Shown: one piece after another, positions 1 through 7,691 of the stretch
Numbering within the stretch: position 1 is the stretch's first letter
Layout of the letters: every line of letters starts with the position of its first letter
DNA from: JALOAP01 sp964632355
Lineage (GTDB): Bacteria > Chloroflexota > Dehalococcoidia > Tepidiformales > Tepidiformaceae
Direction: 5' to 3'
NCBI GenBank assembly: GCA_964632355.1
Contig: CAZWBW010000032.1
Coordinates: forward strand, 1 to 27,003
DNA: 27,003 nt
Translations under genes and position numbers: made by a program
Notes under the pieces: generated by a model
Databases searched by the model: none
Told to the model about the DNA's origin: nothing
Seen by the model: the letters and a program-made list of their open reading frames with translations, nothing else

Positions 1-996
1 GTTTACCGTGCCGGGCATGATGGAGCTACCGGGCTGGAGCGCCGGGAGTGCGAGCTCGTAGAGCCCGGCACGCGGTCCGCTGCCCATGAGGCGGATGTCG
101 TTCGCGATCTTCACCAGCGAAATGGCGACAGTGCGCAGGTGGCCGCTGGCCTGCACGACCGCGTCGATGGTGCTCTGCGCCTGGAAGTGATTCGTGGTTT
201 CGCGGAGTTGCACGCGCTCCCAGTCAGAGATGTAGCCGAGGGTTCGTGCGGCGAACTCGGGGTGCGTGTTCACGCCCGTACCGACGGCCGTGCCGCCGAG
301 CGGGACCTCGCGGAGGGCCTCACCGGCGAGCGACAGCCGCTTCCGGGCCCGTTCCATCTGACCGGCATAGCCCTGGAACTCCTGCCCGAGACGGATCGGG
401 GTGGCATCCATGAGGTGCGTGCGGCCGGTCTTCACGATGCCGTCGAATTCGTTGGCCTTGCGCTGCAACGAGGCCTCGAGGCGGTAGATGGCGGGGAGGA
501 GCCGGTGCTGCAGTTCGACGAGCGCGGCCAGGTGCATCGCCGTCGGGATGACGTCGTTCGACGACTGCCCGCGGTTCACATGGTCGTTCGGATGGACGGG
601 CGAGTATGTGCCCTTTGGGCCGCCACCGAGGATTTCGTTCGCACGGTTAGCGATGACCTCGTTCGCGTTCATGTTGGTCGACGTGCCGGAGCCAGTCTGG
701 AACACGTCGACAACGAACTGGTCGTCCCACTGGCCGAGGGCGACTTCGTTCGCTGCTGTGGCGATGGCCTCGGCGATCTCGGGATCGAGGAATTCGAGGT
801 CGCGGTTGGCGTAGGCAGCGCCACGCTTGATAAAGCCGAGCGCCCGGATGAACGGCCGGGGCATCATGATGCCGCTGATGGGGAAGTTGTCGCGCGCGCG
901 GGCGGTGTCGATGCCGTAGTAGACGTCTGCAGGGACCTGGTATTCGCCGAGCGCGTCGCGTTCAGTACGTGTCTGGATTTGGCCGTCGCTACTCAT
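1..996 (-). CDS. fumC: Class II fumarate hydratase (3' end outside window)
   Basis: Fumarase/aspartase superfamily enzyme, predicted to interconvert fumarate and L-malate in the TCA cycle. The first 332 residues are present. Visible motifs are TGSGTSTNMNANEV, GQSSNDVIPTAMH and TGRTHLMDATP (the His of the last corresponds to the active-site region of E. coli FumC). The reading frame runs off the window in the superfamily signature, which reads GSSIMPGTVN. The usual pattern is GSxxMxxKxN, so residue 330 is Thr where Lys is nearly invariant. The ATG at 996 is chosen because the protein begins with a normal fumarase N-terminus and a TAGAGT hexamer lies 6 nt upstream. Aspartase is the main alternative, but the SSNDVIPTAMH and GRTHLMDATP segments favour fumarase. 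Family is certain, exact activity less so because of the Lys change. Confidence 0.93.
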   Translation of the reverse strand, partial: MSSDGQIQTRTERDALGEYQVPADVYYGIDTARARDNFPISGIMMPRPFIRALGFIKRGAAYANRDLEFLDPEIAEAIATAANEVALGQWDDQFVVDVFQTGSGTSTNMNANEVIANRANEILGGGPKGTYSPVHPNDHVNRGQSSNDVIPTAMHLAALVELQHRLLPAIYRLEASLQRKANEFDGIVKTGRTHLMDATPIRLGQEFQGYAGQMERARKRLSLAGEALREVPLGGTAVGTGVNTHPEFAARTLGYISDWERVQLRETTNHFQAQSTIDAVVQASGHLRTVAISLVKIANDIRLMGSGPRAGLYELALPALQPGSSIMPGTVN

Positions 997-1002
997 GCGA
1001 AC

Positions 1003-1008
1003 ACTCTA
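1003..1008 (-). promoter_or_regulatory. Candidate -10 hexamer for fumarase (leaderless)
   Basis: TAGAGT on the minus strand, 6 nt before the fumarase ATG. Initiation at the usual distance would start the mRNA at the A of the start codon. There is no Shine-Dalgarno sequence and no convincing -35 box. Confidence 0.45.
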
Positions 1009-1022
1009 GCAACGATCGAAGG

Positions 1023-1418
1023 CTATCGAACCAGCACGTGGAGCTGACGCTGGCGCGGGCCATCGAATTCGCAGAAGTAGATCCCCTGCCACGTGCCGAG
1101 CAGTAGCTCGCCGTCGACGAGCGGCACCTGGGCGGTTACCCCGACGAGGGAGGACTTGATGTGACCGTCGCTGTTGCCTTCGGCGTGGCGAAACGAGGGG
1201 TCCGGCGGGATAAGTCGGCGCAGCCACGCGAGCACGTCGTGCTGGACGTCGGGGTCGGCGTTTTCGTTGATGGTGACGGCGGCGGTGGTATGCGGCACGT
1301 AGAGGGTGACGATGCCATCACGAACGCCTGATTCAGCGACGGCGCGGCGCACTTCACGGGTGACTTCAACCATCTCTTCGCGGGCCGAAGTCCTGATTGC
1401 GAGACGGGTTCGGTACAC
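1023..1418 (-). CDS. YjbQ/UPF0047 family protein
   Basis: 131-residue member of the YjbQ (UPF0047) family, a small single-domain fold. Family features are YVPHTTAAVTINENAD near residues 40-56, the HAEGNSDGHIKSSLVG segment, and the C-terminal GTWQGIYFCEFDGPRQR, a hallmark of the family. E. coli YjbQ has weak thiamine-phosphate synthase activity, but the physiological role of the family is not settled, so no reaction is assigned here. The start is GTG at 1418, only 2 nt after the TAA of the upstream alpha/beta hydrolase. The two are therefore probably co-transcribed, with this gene relying on reinitiation. Confidence 0.9.
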   Translation of the reverse strand: MYRTRLAIRTSAREEMVEVTREVRRAVAESGVRDGIVTLYVPHTTAAVTINENADPDVQHDVLAWLRRLIPPDPSFRHAEGNSDGHIKSSLVGVTAQVPLVDGELLLGTWQGIYFCEFDGPRQRQLHVLVR

Positions 1419-1420
1419 GC

Positions 1421-2179
1421 TTATGGCAGCCCCGAGAGGAATTCGCGAACGGCCCGGTTGAACGCCTCGGGCTGGTCGATGTTGGCGGCGTGGCCCGCAT
1501 CGGGGATGGTCACGAGCTTTGCGCCCGGGATCTTGTCGGCCATGTACTGCGAGGCGTTCAGGAACGGCGTGTCGTTCGCACCCACGAGCACAAGGGTGGG
1601 CACCCGGATCGTCTCAAGGGATTCGATGACGCGCGAGTCGAACTGGGCGAGCATGCCCCGCGCGGCCTTCGCGAGGCCATCGGCGGAGCGGTGCTGCGAC
1701 ACCCGAACCTCCGCGCTCCCTCCGAGTGCTTCGAGGCCCTTCTCCTCGAACGCGCGGGCGCGGGCATATGCGGTTTCGTTCCAGGCCTCGCGGCCCTTCG
1801 GGTTCCGGTAGCCGGGGCCGGTATCGAACAGCATGAGTGCGCGCACCCGCTCGGGATACGCAAGGTGGAACGCAAGCGACATGTAGCCGCCGAGCGAAAG
1901 GCCGCCGATGACGGCCCGTTCGATACCGCATGCATCGAGGATGGCGGCCATGTCGGCGACGGTGGCGGCTTCGGAGTAGGCCGCCTGGTCCTCGGGGCTG
2001 TCGGACTGGCCGTGCCCGCGCATATCCCACGTGATTACGCGGTAATCGGACGAGAGGTCCGCGACCTGGCCACGCCACATCTGGGAAGTGGCGCTGTAGC
2101 CGTGCGAGAGGAGGACGGGATCGCCGGTCCCGGTGTCCTCGTAGTAGATCTTCACGCCGTCCCGGTCGATGTGTGCCAT
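1421..2179 (-). CDS. Alpha/beta-fold hydrolase
   Basis: 252-residue alpha/beta hydrolase resembling 3-oxoadipate enol-lactonase and related esterases. The catalytic triad is readable: nucleophile S95 in GGLSLGG, acid D203 in LVGANDTPF, and H230 in DAGHAANIDQPEAF. The oxyanion-loop HGYSATSQMW and the DMRGHGQSD motif are also present. There is no signal peptide, so it is probably cytosolic. The ATG at 2179 is well supported by AGGAGGG 5 nt upstream. It is first gene of a two-gene unit with the YjbQ-like protein. The substrate cannot be deduced from sequence or neighbours; lactonase, esterase or C-C hydrolase are all possible. Confidence 0.92.
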   Translation of the reverse strand: MAHIDRDGVKIYYEDTGTGDPVLLSHGYSATSQMWRGQVADLSSDYRVITWDMRGHGQSDSPEDQAAYSEAATVADMAAILDACGIERAVIGGLSLGGYMSLAFHLAYPERVRALMLFDTGPGYRNPKGREAWNETAYARARAFEEKGLEALGGSAEVRVSQHRSADGLAKAARGMLAQFDSRVIESLETIRVPTLVLVGANDTPFLNASQYMADKIPGAKLVTIPDAGHAANIDQPEAFNRAVREFLSGLP

Positions 2180-2183
2180 GCTG

Positions 2184-2218
2184 GCCCTCCTCGCTGTTGC
2201 TTCGCCGCGCCGATTCTA
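2184..2218 (-). promoter_or_regulatory. Promoter -10 and RBS of the alpha/beta hydrolase
   Basis: TAGAAT lies at 2213-2218 on the minus strand. The expected transcript starts near 2206, giving a leader of roughly 27 nt. The leader holds a strong Shine-Dalgarno (GAGGAGGG) 5 nt before the ATG at 2179. This is a conventional leadered arrangement. Confidence 0.5.
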
Positions 2219-2238
2219 CGCGCGAACCGGCCGGGGCG

Positions 2239-2856
2239 TCAGGGGGCGGGGCGCTCGGGGCAGGTTGCGCAGCGTTCGAACGTGAGGTGAGGTTCGCGCG
2301 CATCGACGCCGCAGGACTGAAGCGCCGTGCGCAGCCGCCACAAGGGCAGGCCGACCACGCAGCAGTAGCAGCCCTCGAGGCGCTCGACGGTGGGGACGTC
2401 CTCGTCCTGGATGGCATATGCGCCGGCCTTGTCGAGCGGGCGGCCGCTGGCAACATACGCGGTGATCTCATCGTCGGTGAGGTTGCGGAGGGTGACGTTC
2501 GATTCGGACGCTTCGGCGACGACGCAGCCGGGCCCGACGACGGCAATGCCGGTCGTGACCTGGTGTGGCCGGCCGCGCAGCGCGCGCCACATCCGTTCGG
2601 CGTCGGCGGCATCGACCGGCTTGCCGTAGAAGTGCTCGCCATCGTGAACCACGGTGTCGGAGCCGATGACCACGGCGGCCGGGAGACGGTCGGCGACGGC
2701 GCGGGCCTTATCGCGCGCGAGGCGAACGGCTTCGGCGGCGGGTTCGCCGCACGTCTGCTCGGGGACATCCGCAGGCACGACCTCGAACTCGGGGACGAGG
2801 GCGGCGAGCAGTTCCCGGCGGCGAGGCGACGCGGACGCGAGAACGATGCGGTTCAC
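2239..2856 (-). CDS. maf: Maf-family nucleotide pyrophosphatase
   Basis: 205-residue Maf/YhdE-family protein. The family hydrolyses non-canonical or modified nucleoside triphosphates (such as dTTP/UTP or m7GTP analogues) to monophosphate and pyrophosphate, and is linked to housecleaning and septum-formation control. It begins with the diagnostic ASASPRRREL motif, followed by GSDTVV with the catalytic Asp, the YGKP segment and AGAYAIQDED. The start is GTG at 2856, overlapping the stop of the RNA methyltransferase as GTGA, so translation is coupled. The frame remains open far upstream, but the extension lies inside the methyltransferase gene and has no Maf homology. The C-terminus carries a short Cys-containing tail (ERCATCPERPAP) that is not typical of the family. 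Confidence 0.93.
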   Translation of the reverse strand: MNRIVLASASPRRRELLAALVPEFEVVPADVPEQTCGEPAAEAVRLARDKARAVADRLPAAVVIGSDTVVHDGEHFYGKPVDAADAERMWRALRGRPHQVTTGIAVVGPGCVVAEASESNVTLRNLTDDEITAYVASGRPLDKAGAYAIQDEDVPTVERLEGCYCCVVGLPLWRLRTALQSCGVDAREPHLTFERCATCPERPAP

Positions 2857-4079
2857 GAGCCAGGATCCGCCAGTTCGAGCATCGAAACGCACTCGATGTG
2901 ACCGGTCTGCGGGAACATATCGAGCGGTGTCACCCAATCGAGGCGGTACCCACCGTCCACGAGGATGCGGAGGTCGCGGGCCAGCGTCGCCGGGTTGCAG
3001 GAGACGTACACGACACGCGTCGGCCGGAACCGGATGATCGCTTCGAGGACTTCGGGCTTGCAGCCGGGCCGCGGCGGGTCGAGGACGATGGCGTCCGGCG
3101 TCGCTTCGAGCAGCGGGAGGACCTCTTCGACCTTCCCGGTGCGAATCTCGACGTTCGGCGCCTGCCCGATGTTCACGAGCGCGTCCTTCGCAGCGCTGTG
3201 CGACTCCTCGATGGCGATCACGCGGTCGAAGCGATCGGCGAAGATGACGGCGAAGGTGCCCACGCCGGCAAAGGCGTCGACCAACAGCTGCCCGCGGGAG
3301 GGGAGCGCCTCGCCGACCAGCCGCACCATCTCCTCGGCCTGCGCGGCGTTGACCTGGAAGAACGCGGAAGCGCTCACGCGGAACCGCTTGCCGGCGAGTT
3401 GCTCGGTATACCACTTCTGACCGGTCTCGAAGTCGACGCCGGGGATCTCGGGGTACACGAGGTAGCTGTTCGTTGCGCGGTTGTAGCGCACCTGTACCTG
3501 GTGCAGCCCTGCGCCATGGCCCTGCAGTTTCGGCAGGAGTTCGTTCACGAACGGCTCGGCGATGGGGCAGTTCTCCACCTTCAGGAGGCCGCGGCCCCGC
3601 CGGCTGATGAATCCCACGTCGCCGTATTTCTTCCCGGTGGAGAAGCGGAGGTGGTTCCGATAGCCCCACGGGTCCTTCGCGCCAACGATGGGGCGAACGA
3701 CGGAGTCGTCGAGGTGGCCGATGCGGCGGAGTTGTTCGCGGACGACAGCTTCCTTGGCGGCGAGCTGGGCGGGGTAGGCCATGTGCTGGAGCTGGCAGCC
3801 CCCGCATTCGCCGAACAGCGGGCAGGGTGGCTCCACGCGGTCGGGCGATGGCTCAAGGACCTTTGTGGTGACCGCTTCGATGTAGTCGGGGTAGACGCGT
3901 TCGACGGTAGCTTCAACCAGTTCGCCGGGCGCCGCATAGGAAACGAACACGATCCAGCCGTCGTCGTGGCGGGCAAGCGCGGCGCCACCGAACACGATCG
4001 ACTCGGGGCGGAGGGTCAGCACCTCGCCCGGCTGCGGGGCTCCTTCGATGACCTGCTGCTTTCGTCGGCGACGGCTCAC
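2853..4079 (-). CDS. TrmA/RlmD-type 23S rRNA/tRNA (uracil-5-)-methyltransferase
   Basis: 408-residue SAM-dependent RNA m5U methyltransferase. An N-terminal TRAM-like region (about 15-75) precedes a probable [4Fe-4S] site formed by C86, C92, C95 (CPLFGECGGC) and C171 (ENCPIAEP), as in RlmD. The Rossmann SAM motif is LLVDAFAGVGTF (about 265-276), then LDPPRPG. The catalytic nucleophile is C361 in YVSCNPATLARD and the general base is E396 in GHIEC. Whether the target is 23S rRNA or tRNA cannot be read from sequence. The start is GTG at 4079, with TAAGCT 6 nt upstream. It forms an operon with maf through a 4-nt overlap. Confidence 0.95.
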   Translation of the reverse strand: MSRRRRKQQVIEGAPQPGEVLTLRPESIVFGGAALARHDDGWIVFVSYAAPGELVEATVERVYPDYIEAVTTKVLEPSPDRVEPPCPLFGECGGCQLQHMAYPAQLAAKEAVVREQLRRIGHLDDSVVRPIVGAKDPWGYRNHLRFSTGKKYGDVGFISRRGRGLLKVENCPIAEPFVNELLPKLQGHGAGLHQVQVRYNRATNSYLVYPEIPGVDFETGQKWYTEQLAGKRFRVSASAFFQVNAAQAEEMVRLVGEALPSRGQLLVDAFAGVGTFAVIFADRFDRVIAIEESHSAAKDALVNIGQAPNVEIRTGKVEEVLPLLEATPDAIVLDPPRPGCKPEVLEAIIRFRPTRVVYVSCNPATLARDLRILVDGGYRLDWVTPLDMFPQTGHIECVSMLELADPGS

Positions 4080-4085
4080 CTTCCC

Positions 4086-4091
4086 AGCTTA
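4086..4091 (-). promoter_or_regulatory. Candidate -10 hexamer (leaderless) for the RNA methyltransferase
   Basis: TAAGCT on the minus strand, separated from the GTG start at 4079 by six bases. Transcription would begin at the G of the start codon. No Shine-Dalgarno is needed in this arrangement and no -35 match is evident. Confidence 0.45.
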
Positions 4092-4118
4092 GAAAGGGCC
4101 GCCCACAGGATCGACCGG

Positions 4119-4622
4119 TTAGCGCGCGAGTTTGGAGCCAGGGACGTAGTAGCGGTCGTGCCAGATGCCGCGGTACTCCTCGCCTTCGACGGGCATCCGC
4201 CACGTTTGCACCTTCGAACCTTGGAGCGGGATGCGGAAGAGCGCGCGTGGCTGGTCGATGGTTTCGGTGATGTAGCGCTCGGCGGCGGCTGGCGGGACAT
4301 ACCGTTCGCAGATCCGGCGGTAGCGATCGCGCCACTCGTCGTCGCGTCCGACGTCGTAAGCGAGCTCGGCGACACCGTCGACGACGACCTTGCGGTAAGG
4401 GTGGGCTTCTTCGTCGATGGTGAGCGCGATGCGCGGGTCGCGGCGGAGGTTTTCGAGCCACGAGGAGTTCTTGCGCGGGGTTATCCAGATTGCGCCCTCT
4501 TCGTAGATGTACCAGCACGGCGTGACGCTGGGAGCGCCGTCGGGCTTCAAGGTCGCGACCCGGCAAAGGATCCCGGGCTGCGCGAGGAACTGTTCGCGTT
4601 CGTCACGGCTAAGCGGTGGCAT
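4119..4622 (-). CDS. Pyridoxamine 5'-phosphate oxidase-fold (flavin/F420-binding split-barrel) protein
   Basis: 167-residue protein with the split beta-barrel fold of pyridoxamine phosphate oxidase-like and F420-dependent enzymes. The N-terminal segment (ILCRVATLKPDGAPSVTPCWY) is the typical opening strand pair. ITPRKNSSWLENLRRDPR followed by ALTID resembles the cofactor-phosphate binding region, and VVVDGVAEL is the next core strand. Cofactor and substrate are not determinable; F420 or FMN are candidates, and F420 is favoured weakly by the LLM oxidoreductases elsewhere in the window. The ATG at 4622 is chosen because AGGAGGG lies 6 nt upstream and TAGAAT further up; a longer open frame upstream is non-homologous. 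It appears monocistronic. Confidence 0.85.
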   Translation of the reverse strand: MPPLSRDEREQFLAQPGILCRVATLKPDGAPSVTPCWYIYEEGAIWITPRKNSSWLENLRRDPRIALTIDEEAHPYRKVVVDGVAELAYDVGRDDEWRDRYRRICERYVPPAAAERYITETIDQPRALFRIPLQGSKVQTWRMPVEGEEYRGIWHDRYYVPGSKLAR

Positions 4623-4628
4623 CGTATT

Positions 4629-4651
4629 CCCTCCTAAACGAGGGGATTCTA
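4629..4651 (-). promoter_or_regulatory. -10 box and RBS of the split-barrel protein
   Basis: TAGAAT at 4646-4651 on the minus strand, then the Shine-Dalgarno AGGAGGG a few bases before the ATG at 4622. The predicted leader is about 17 nt. This RBS fixes the start codon. Confidence 0.5.
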
Positions 4652-4660
4652 GCCGAGGAG

Positions 4661-5464
4661 TCAGCGCTCCTGCCGGGCGGGTGGGGCGACTTCCGGTTCG
4701 CCGCGGAGGCGCCGGAAGAGCCGCCGCAGCGGAAGGGTGAGGCGGTGCAGTGTGGTGCGAATCCAGGCGTTGTGACGAATGTTGCCAAGGGCCTTCCAGC
4801 GCACCCGCCGGTCGAGGAGGCGGTGCCGCACGGAGACGCGGGGTTCGCACCCGAACCGCTCGGCCAGTTCGCGCAGTGCGTAGGACCAGAACCAGTCCTC
4901 GCGGTCGTGGCCACCGAAGCGGAGCCCGAGTTCGTACAGCGGGTCACTAGCGCGCATGACGACCTGGACGTGTGCGACGAGGTTCCGGGGTTCGCCGCTG
5001 ACGCTGAACTGGATCCACCCGGCGAACATGTGACCTTCGGCGGTCTGGAGCGTGAACGAGGTGTCGTCGGCGTGGAGGACGCGGACGCCGCTGGCGAGCC
5101 GCATGCCGCCGGGAACCGGGATATCGAGCGCGGACACTTCGCCGGGCTGGATGCCGCGGAAGGCGCTCGTGTAGTGGTGGTCCGGGGGCCAGAGGTCGCC
5201 GAACTCGCGCTTCCAGTAGGCGGTCAGTTCCTGGGGCGACTGATCGATGGCGAGCGTGGCGACGTAGTCCTTCTGCCAGAGCTGGCCGAAGCCACCTTCG
5301 GGGCGCGTAGGGCGGCGACCCTCGATGTTGGGCGCCTCGTCGGTCGACACGTTCGGGGGCGGCTGGAGCGTATCCGCACCCGCGGCCCATTCGCCCTGGC
5401 GCTGGTCACGTTCGGGCGGGGACGACTTTTCGGCGTCGCGGGACGACTTGTCGGCGTCGCTCAT
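4661..5464 (-). CDS. Uncharacterised protein, possibly SRPBCC/DUF1990-like
   Basis: 267 residues, not confidently recognised. Residues 1-60 are hydrophilic, low in complexity and rich in D, E, S, R and P, so probably disordered. From about residue 62 to 210 there is an ordered alpha/beta domain with regularly spaced aromatic strands (such as TSFTLQTAEGHMFAGW and LVAHVQVVMRASDP), reminiscent of the SRPBCC/DUF1990 helix-grip fold. The C-terminal 60 residues are strongly basic (VRHRLLDRRVRWKAL, then LPLRRLFRRLRG) and could form amphipathic helices that contact membrane or nucleic acid. There is no signal peptide or clear transmembrane segment. The start is ATG at 5464 with GATACT 6 nt upstream. 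Neighbours give no functional hint. The fold suggestion is by eye only. Confidence 0.75.
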   Translation of the reverse strand: MSDADKSSRDAEKSSPPERDQRQGEWAAGADTLQPPPNVSTDEAPNIEGRRPTRPEGGFGQLWQKDYVATLAIDQSPQELTAYWKREFGDLWPPDHHYTSAFRGIQPGEVSALDIPVPGGMRLASGVRVLHADDTSFTLQTAEGHMFAGWIQFSVSGEPRNLVAHVQVVMRASDPLYELGLRFGGHDREDWFWSYALRELAERFGCEPRVSVRHRLLDRRVRWKALGNIRHNAWIRTTLHRLTLPLRRLFRRLRGEPEVAPPARQER

Positions 5465-5470
5465 GCGGCG

Positions 5471-5476
5471 AGTATC
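5471..5476 (-). promoter_or_regulatory. Candidate -10 hexamer (leaderless) for the SRPBCC-like gene
   Basis: GATACT on the minus strand, six bases before the ATG at 5464. Same geometry as the hexamers before the fumarase, RNA methyltransferase and DUF2344 genes. Matches the -10 consensus at four of six positions. Confidence 0.35.
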
Positions 5477-5500
5477 CCACCCGGCCGCTCGCAGAAGCGT

Positions 5501-6871
5501 CTAGAGAAGTGCGCGAAGTTGGGCAGCAGCCGCACGGACGCGGGCGGGGGCAGTTCCGCCGGGCACGTCGCGAGCGGCAAGCGCCGAATCGACCGTCAGT
5601 TCGAGGATGTCGGGCTCGAACAGGTCGCTGGCGGAGGCGTACACCTCGAACGGGAGTTCGTTGAGTTCGCACCCGCGCGCTTCGCACTCGCGGACAAGAC
5701 CGCCGACCGCCTCGTGGGCCCGCCGGAACGGCATGCCCTTCTTGACCAGGTAGTCGGCCACGTCGGTGGCGAGCGAGAACCCGGCCCCGGCCGCAGCGCG
5801 CATGCGTTCAAGGTTGAACTCGAGGGCCGGGACCATCGCGGCAAAGATGGTCAGCGTCGGGATGACGACCTCAGCCGCGTCGAGGATGGCGGCCTTGTCC
5901 TCCTGCAGGTCGCGGTTGTACGCGAGCGGCTGGCCCTTGAGGTTCGTCAGGAGGTTGAGCAGGTCGCCGTAAACGCGGCCTGTGCGACCGCGCGCGAGTT
6001 CGGCCACGTCGGCGTTCTTCTTCTGGGGCATCATCGACGAGCCGGTAGCGAAGGCGTCGGGCAGGCGCACGAACCCGAACTCGGCCGACGCCCAGAGCAC
6101 GATCTCTTCGGCGAACCGCGAGATGTGCATCTGGGTGATGGCGCAAGCAGCGAGGAACTCGACGGCGAAATCGCGATCGGCGGTGGCGTCGAGGCTGTTG
6201 CGTGACACCTCGTCGAAGCCGAGTTCGCGCGCGACCATGTCGCGGTCGAGGGGGTAGGGCGAGCCGGCCAGGGCGCCCGAACCGAGCGGAAGGACGTTCG
6301 TTCGCCGCCGGCAGTCGCGGAAGCGGTCGCGGTCGCGGAGGAGCATTTCGCCGTAGGCGAGCAGGTGGTGGCCAAGGGTCACGGGCTGGGCGCGCTGGAC
6401 GTGGGTGTAGCCCGGCATGGGGTCGGCGGCGTGGCGCTCGGCGAGGTCGCAGAGGACGCGGATGAGCGCTTCGGTGCCTGCGATAGCTTCGTCGCAGAAC
6501 TGGCGCACCAGCATGCGGTTGAGCAGCGAGACCTGGTCGTTGCGCGAGCGCGCGGTGTGGAGCCGCCCGGCGGCATCGCCGATCTTCTCGCGAAGCAGTA
6601 CCTCGACGTGCGTGTGGATGTCTTCGAGTTCGGGCCGCCAGGTGACTTTGCCCGCGCGGAAGTCCTCGAGCACCTCCCGGAGACCGGCAACAATCGCATC
6701 GGCGTCGGCCTGGGGGATGATTCCCTGCTTGCCGAGCATCCGGGCATGGGCGATGGAGCCGGTGATGTCGTGTTCGTAGAGGCCGCGGTCGCTCCCTGCG
6801 GTGTAGTCGCGGGTGAGTTCGTCCATGCCGCCTTCGAAGCGGCCACCCCACTGGCGCTGTTCCTTGGTCAT
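5501..6871 (-). CDS. argH: Argininosuccinate lyase
   Basis: 456-residue argininosuccinate lyase, which splits argininosuccinate into arginine and fumarate in the last step of arginine biosynthesis. It opens with the typical WGGRFEGGMDELTRDYTAGS. It also contains the HTARSRNDQV motif (substrate binding), PGYTHVQRAQPVTLGHHLLAY with the catalytic His, and the superfamily signature GSSMMPQKKNADVAE. In the last motif Ala replaces the usual Pro after KKN. Length is normal for the family. The ATG at 6871 overlaps the TGA of the HAD gene as ATGA, so the two are coupled. A much longer open frame continues upstream but is a shadow of the HAD gene. Its product fumarate is the substrate of the fumarase encoded at the window start, though the two are not in one operon. 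Confidence 0.97.
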   Translation of the reverse strand: MTKEQRQWGGRFEGGMDELTRDYTAGSDRGLYEHDITGSIAHARMLGKQGIIPQADADAIVAGLREVLEDFRAGKVTWRPELEDIHTHVEVLLREKIGDAAGRLHTARSRNDQVSLLNRMLVRQFCDEAIAGTEALIRVLCDLAERHAADPMPGYTHVQRAQPVTLGHHLLAYGEMLLRDRDRFRDCRRRTNVLPLGSGALAGSPYPLDRDMVARELGFDEVSRNSLDATADRDFAVEFLAACAITQMHISRFAEEIVLWASAEFGFVRLPDAFATGSSMMPQKKNADVAELARGRTGRVYGDLLNLLTNLKGQPLAYNRDLQEDKAAILDAAEVVIPTLTIFAAMVPALEFNLERMRAAAGAGFSLATDVADYLVKKGMPFRRAHEAVGGLVRECEARGCELNELPFEVYASASDLFEPDILELTVDSALAARDVPGGTAPARVRAAAAQLRALL

Positions 6872-7611
6872 TTCGCAGCCCTGGCGAGTGCGGGAATTTC
6901 GAGAAGTTCGCTGAGTTCGTCGAACGTGTAGTCGGGCACCACACCCTCGGCGTCGGGCGCACAGCGCCGCCACGCGGCGGCGATGCCGAGCCGTTGTGCA
7001 CCGGCGATATCTTCCTTCAGTGAGTTGCCGACCATCAGCGCCTCCGCGGGCTTCACGTTCAGGTGGTGGAGTGCGTGTTCGAAGAGTTTCGGGTGCGGCT
7101 TGAGGTAGCCGACCTCGACCGAGACCGACTCCGCGTCCCAGCCGATATCGAAACCGCAGTCGCGCATGTCGTTGCGGAAGCGTTCGCCACCGAAAGCGCG
7201 GTTCGTCACAGTGGCGAGCAGGAACCCACGGCGGCGCAGTTCGAGCAGGACATCCCGTGCGTCGGGATAGGCCGCTTTCCCACCTTCGACCCCGGACACG
7301 TAGATCGCGTCGAGGAGGGCAGCTGCCAGGTCGCGCGTCAGCCTGAGACCGAGCTCGGCGAGTGCGTGGCGAGCGACTTCGCCGTAATCGGGTTCGACGC
7401 AGTCGGTGGCGCGGGCGCGGCGCATGGCGTCTTCCATCGCATCCCATGCGACCCGGGCGACAGTTGCGGCGTCGACTCCCGTGATGCTGTGGGCTTTGAG
7501 AAAGGCGGCAGCGCGCTCGGCGCCCATTCGGCGGAATTCCGCGGGTGGCGGAGCGTCGCGGCCATGCCAGAGCGTGTCACCGATATCGAAAAGAATGGCG
7601 CGGAAGGGCAT
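6868..7611 (-). CDS. HAD-superfamily hydrolase
   Basis: 247-residue haloacid dehalogenase-fold hydrolase, probably a phosphatase with a helical cap (subfamily IA-like). Motif I is FDIGDTLWHG with nucleophile D9; the +2 position, normally the acid/base Asp, is Gly (G11) and an Asp follows at D12. Motif II is in LATVTNRAFGG, motif III Lys in VGYLKPHPKLFEHAL, and motif IV in MVGNSLKEDIAGAQRLG. The substrate is unknown. The ATG at 7611 is preferred; a TTG at 7623 would add four residues, and neither has a clear RBS. It precedes argH with a 4-nt ATGA overlap, suggesting co-expression without implying an arginine role. Confidence 0.88.
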   Translation of the reverse strand: MPFRAILFDIGDTLWHGRDAPPPAEFRRMGAERAAAFLKAHSITGVDAATVARVAWDAMEDAMRRARATDCVEPDYGEVARHALAELGLRLTRDLAAALLDAIYVSGVEGGKAAYPDARDVLLELRRRGFLLATVTNRAFGGERFRNDMRDCGFDIGWDAESVSVEVGYLKPHPKLFEHALHHLNVKPAEALMVGNSLKEDIAGAQRLGIAAAWRRCAPDAEGVVPDYTFDELSELLEIPALARAAK

Positions 7612-7691
7612 GTCAATCGTCAAGGTGGGGCTTCATCGAATGGTTGCACGGGTGGCTAATGAGAACAAACCAGCACCTGATGAGCCGGATT

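Noticed and set aside
2898..4637. A 579-codon open frame on the plus strand antisense to the RNA methyltransferase and its neighbour
   Set aside because: High GC gives long non-coding frames; the minus strand carries complete family motifs, while this frame has none and no RBS.
4616..6205. A 529-codon plus-strand open frame across the SRPBCC-like gene and argH
   Set aside because: It runs antisense to argH, whose identity is certain, and shows composition typical of a shadow frame.
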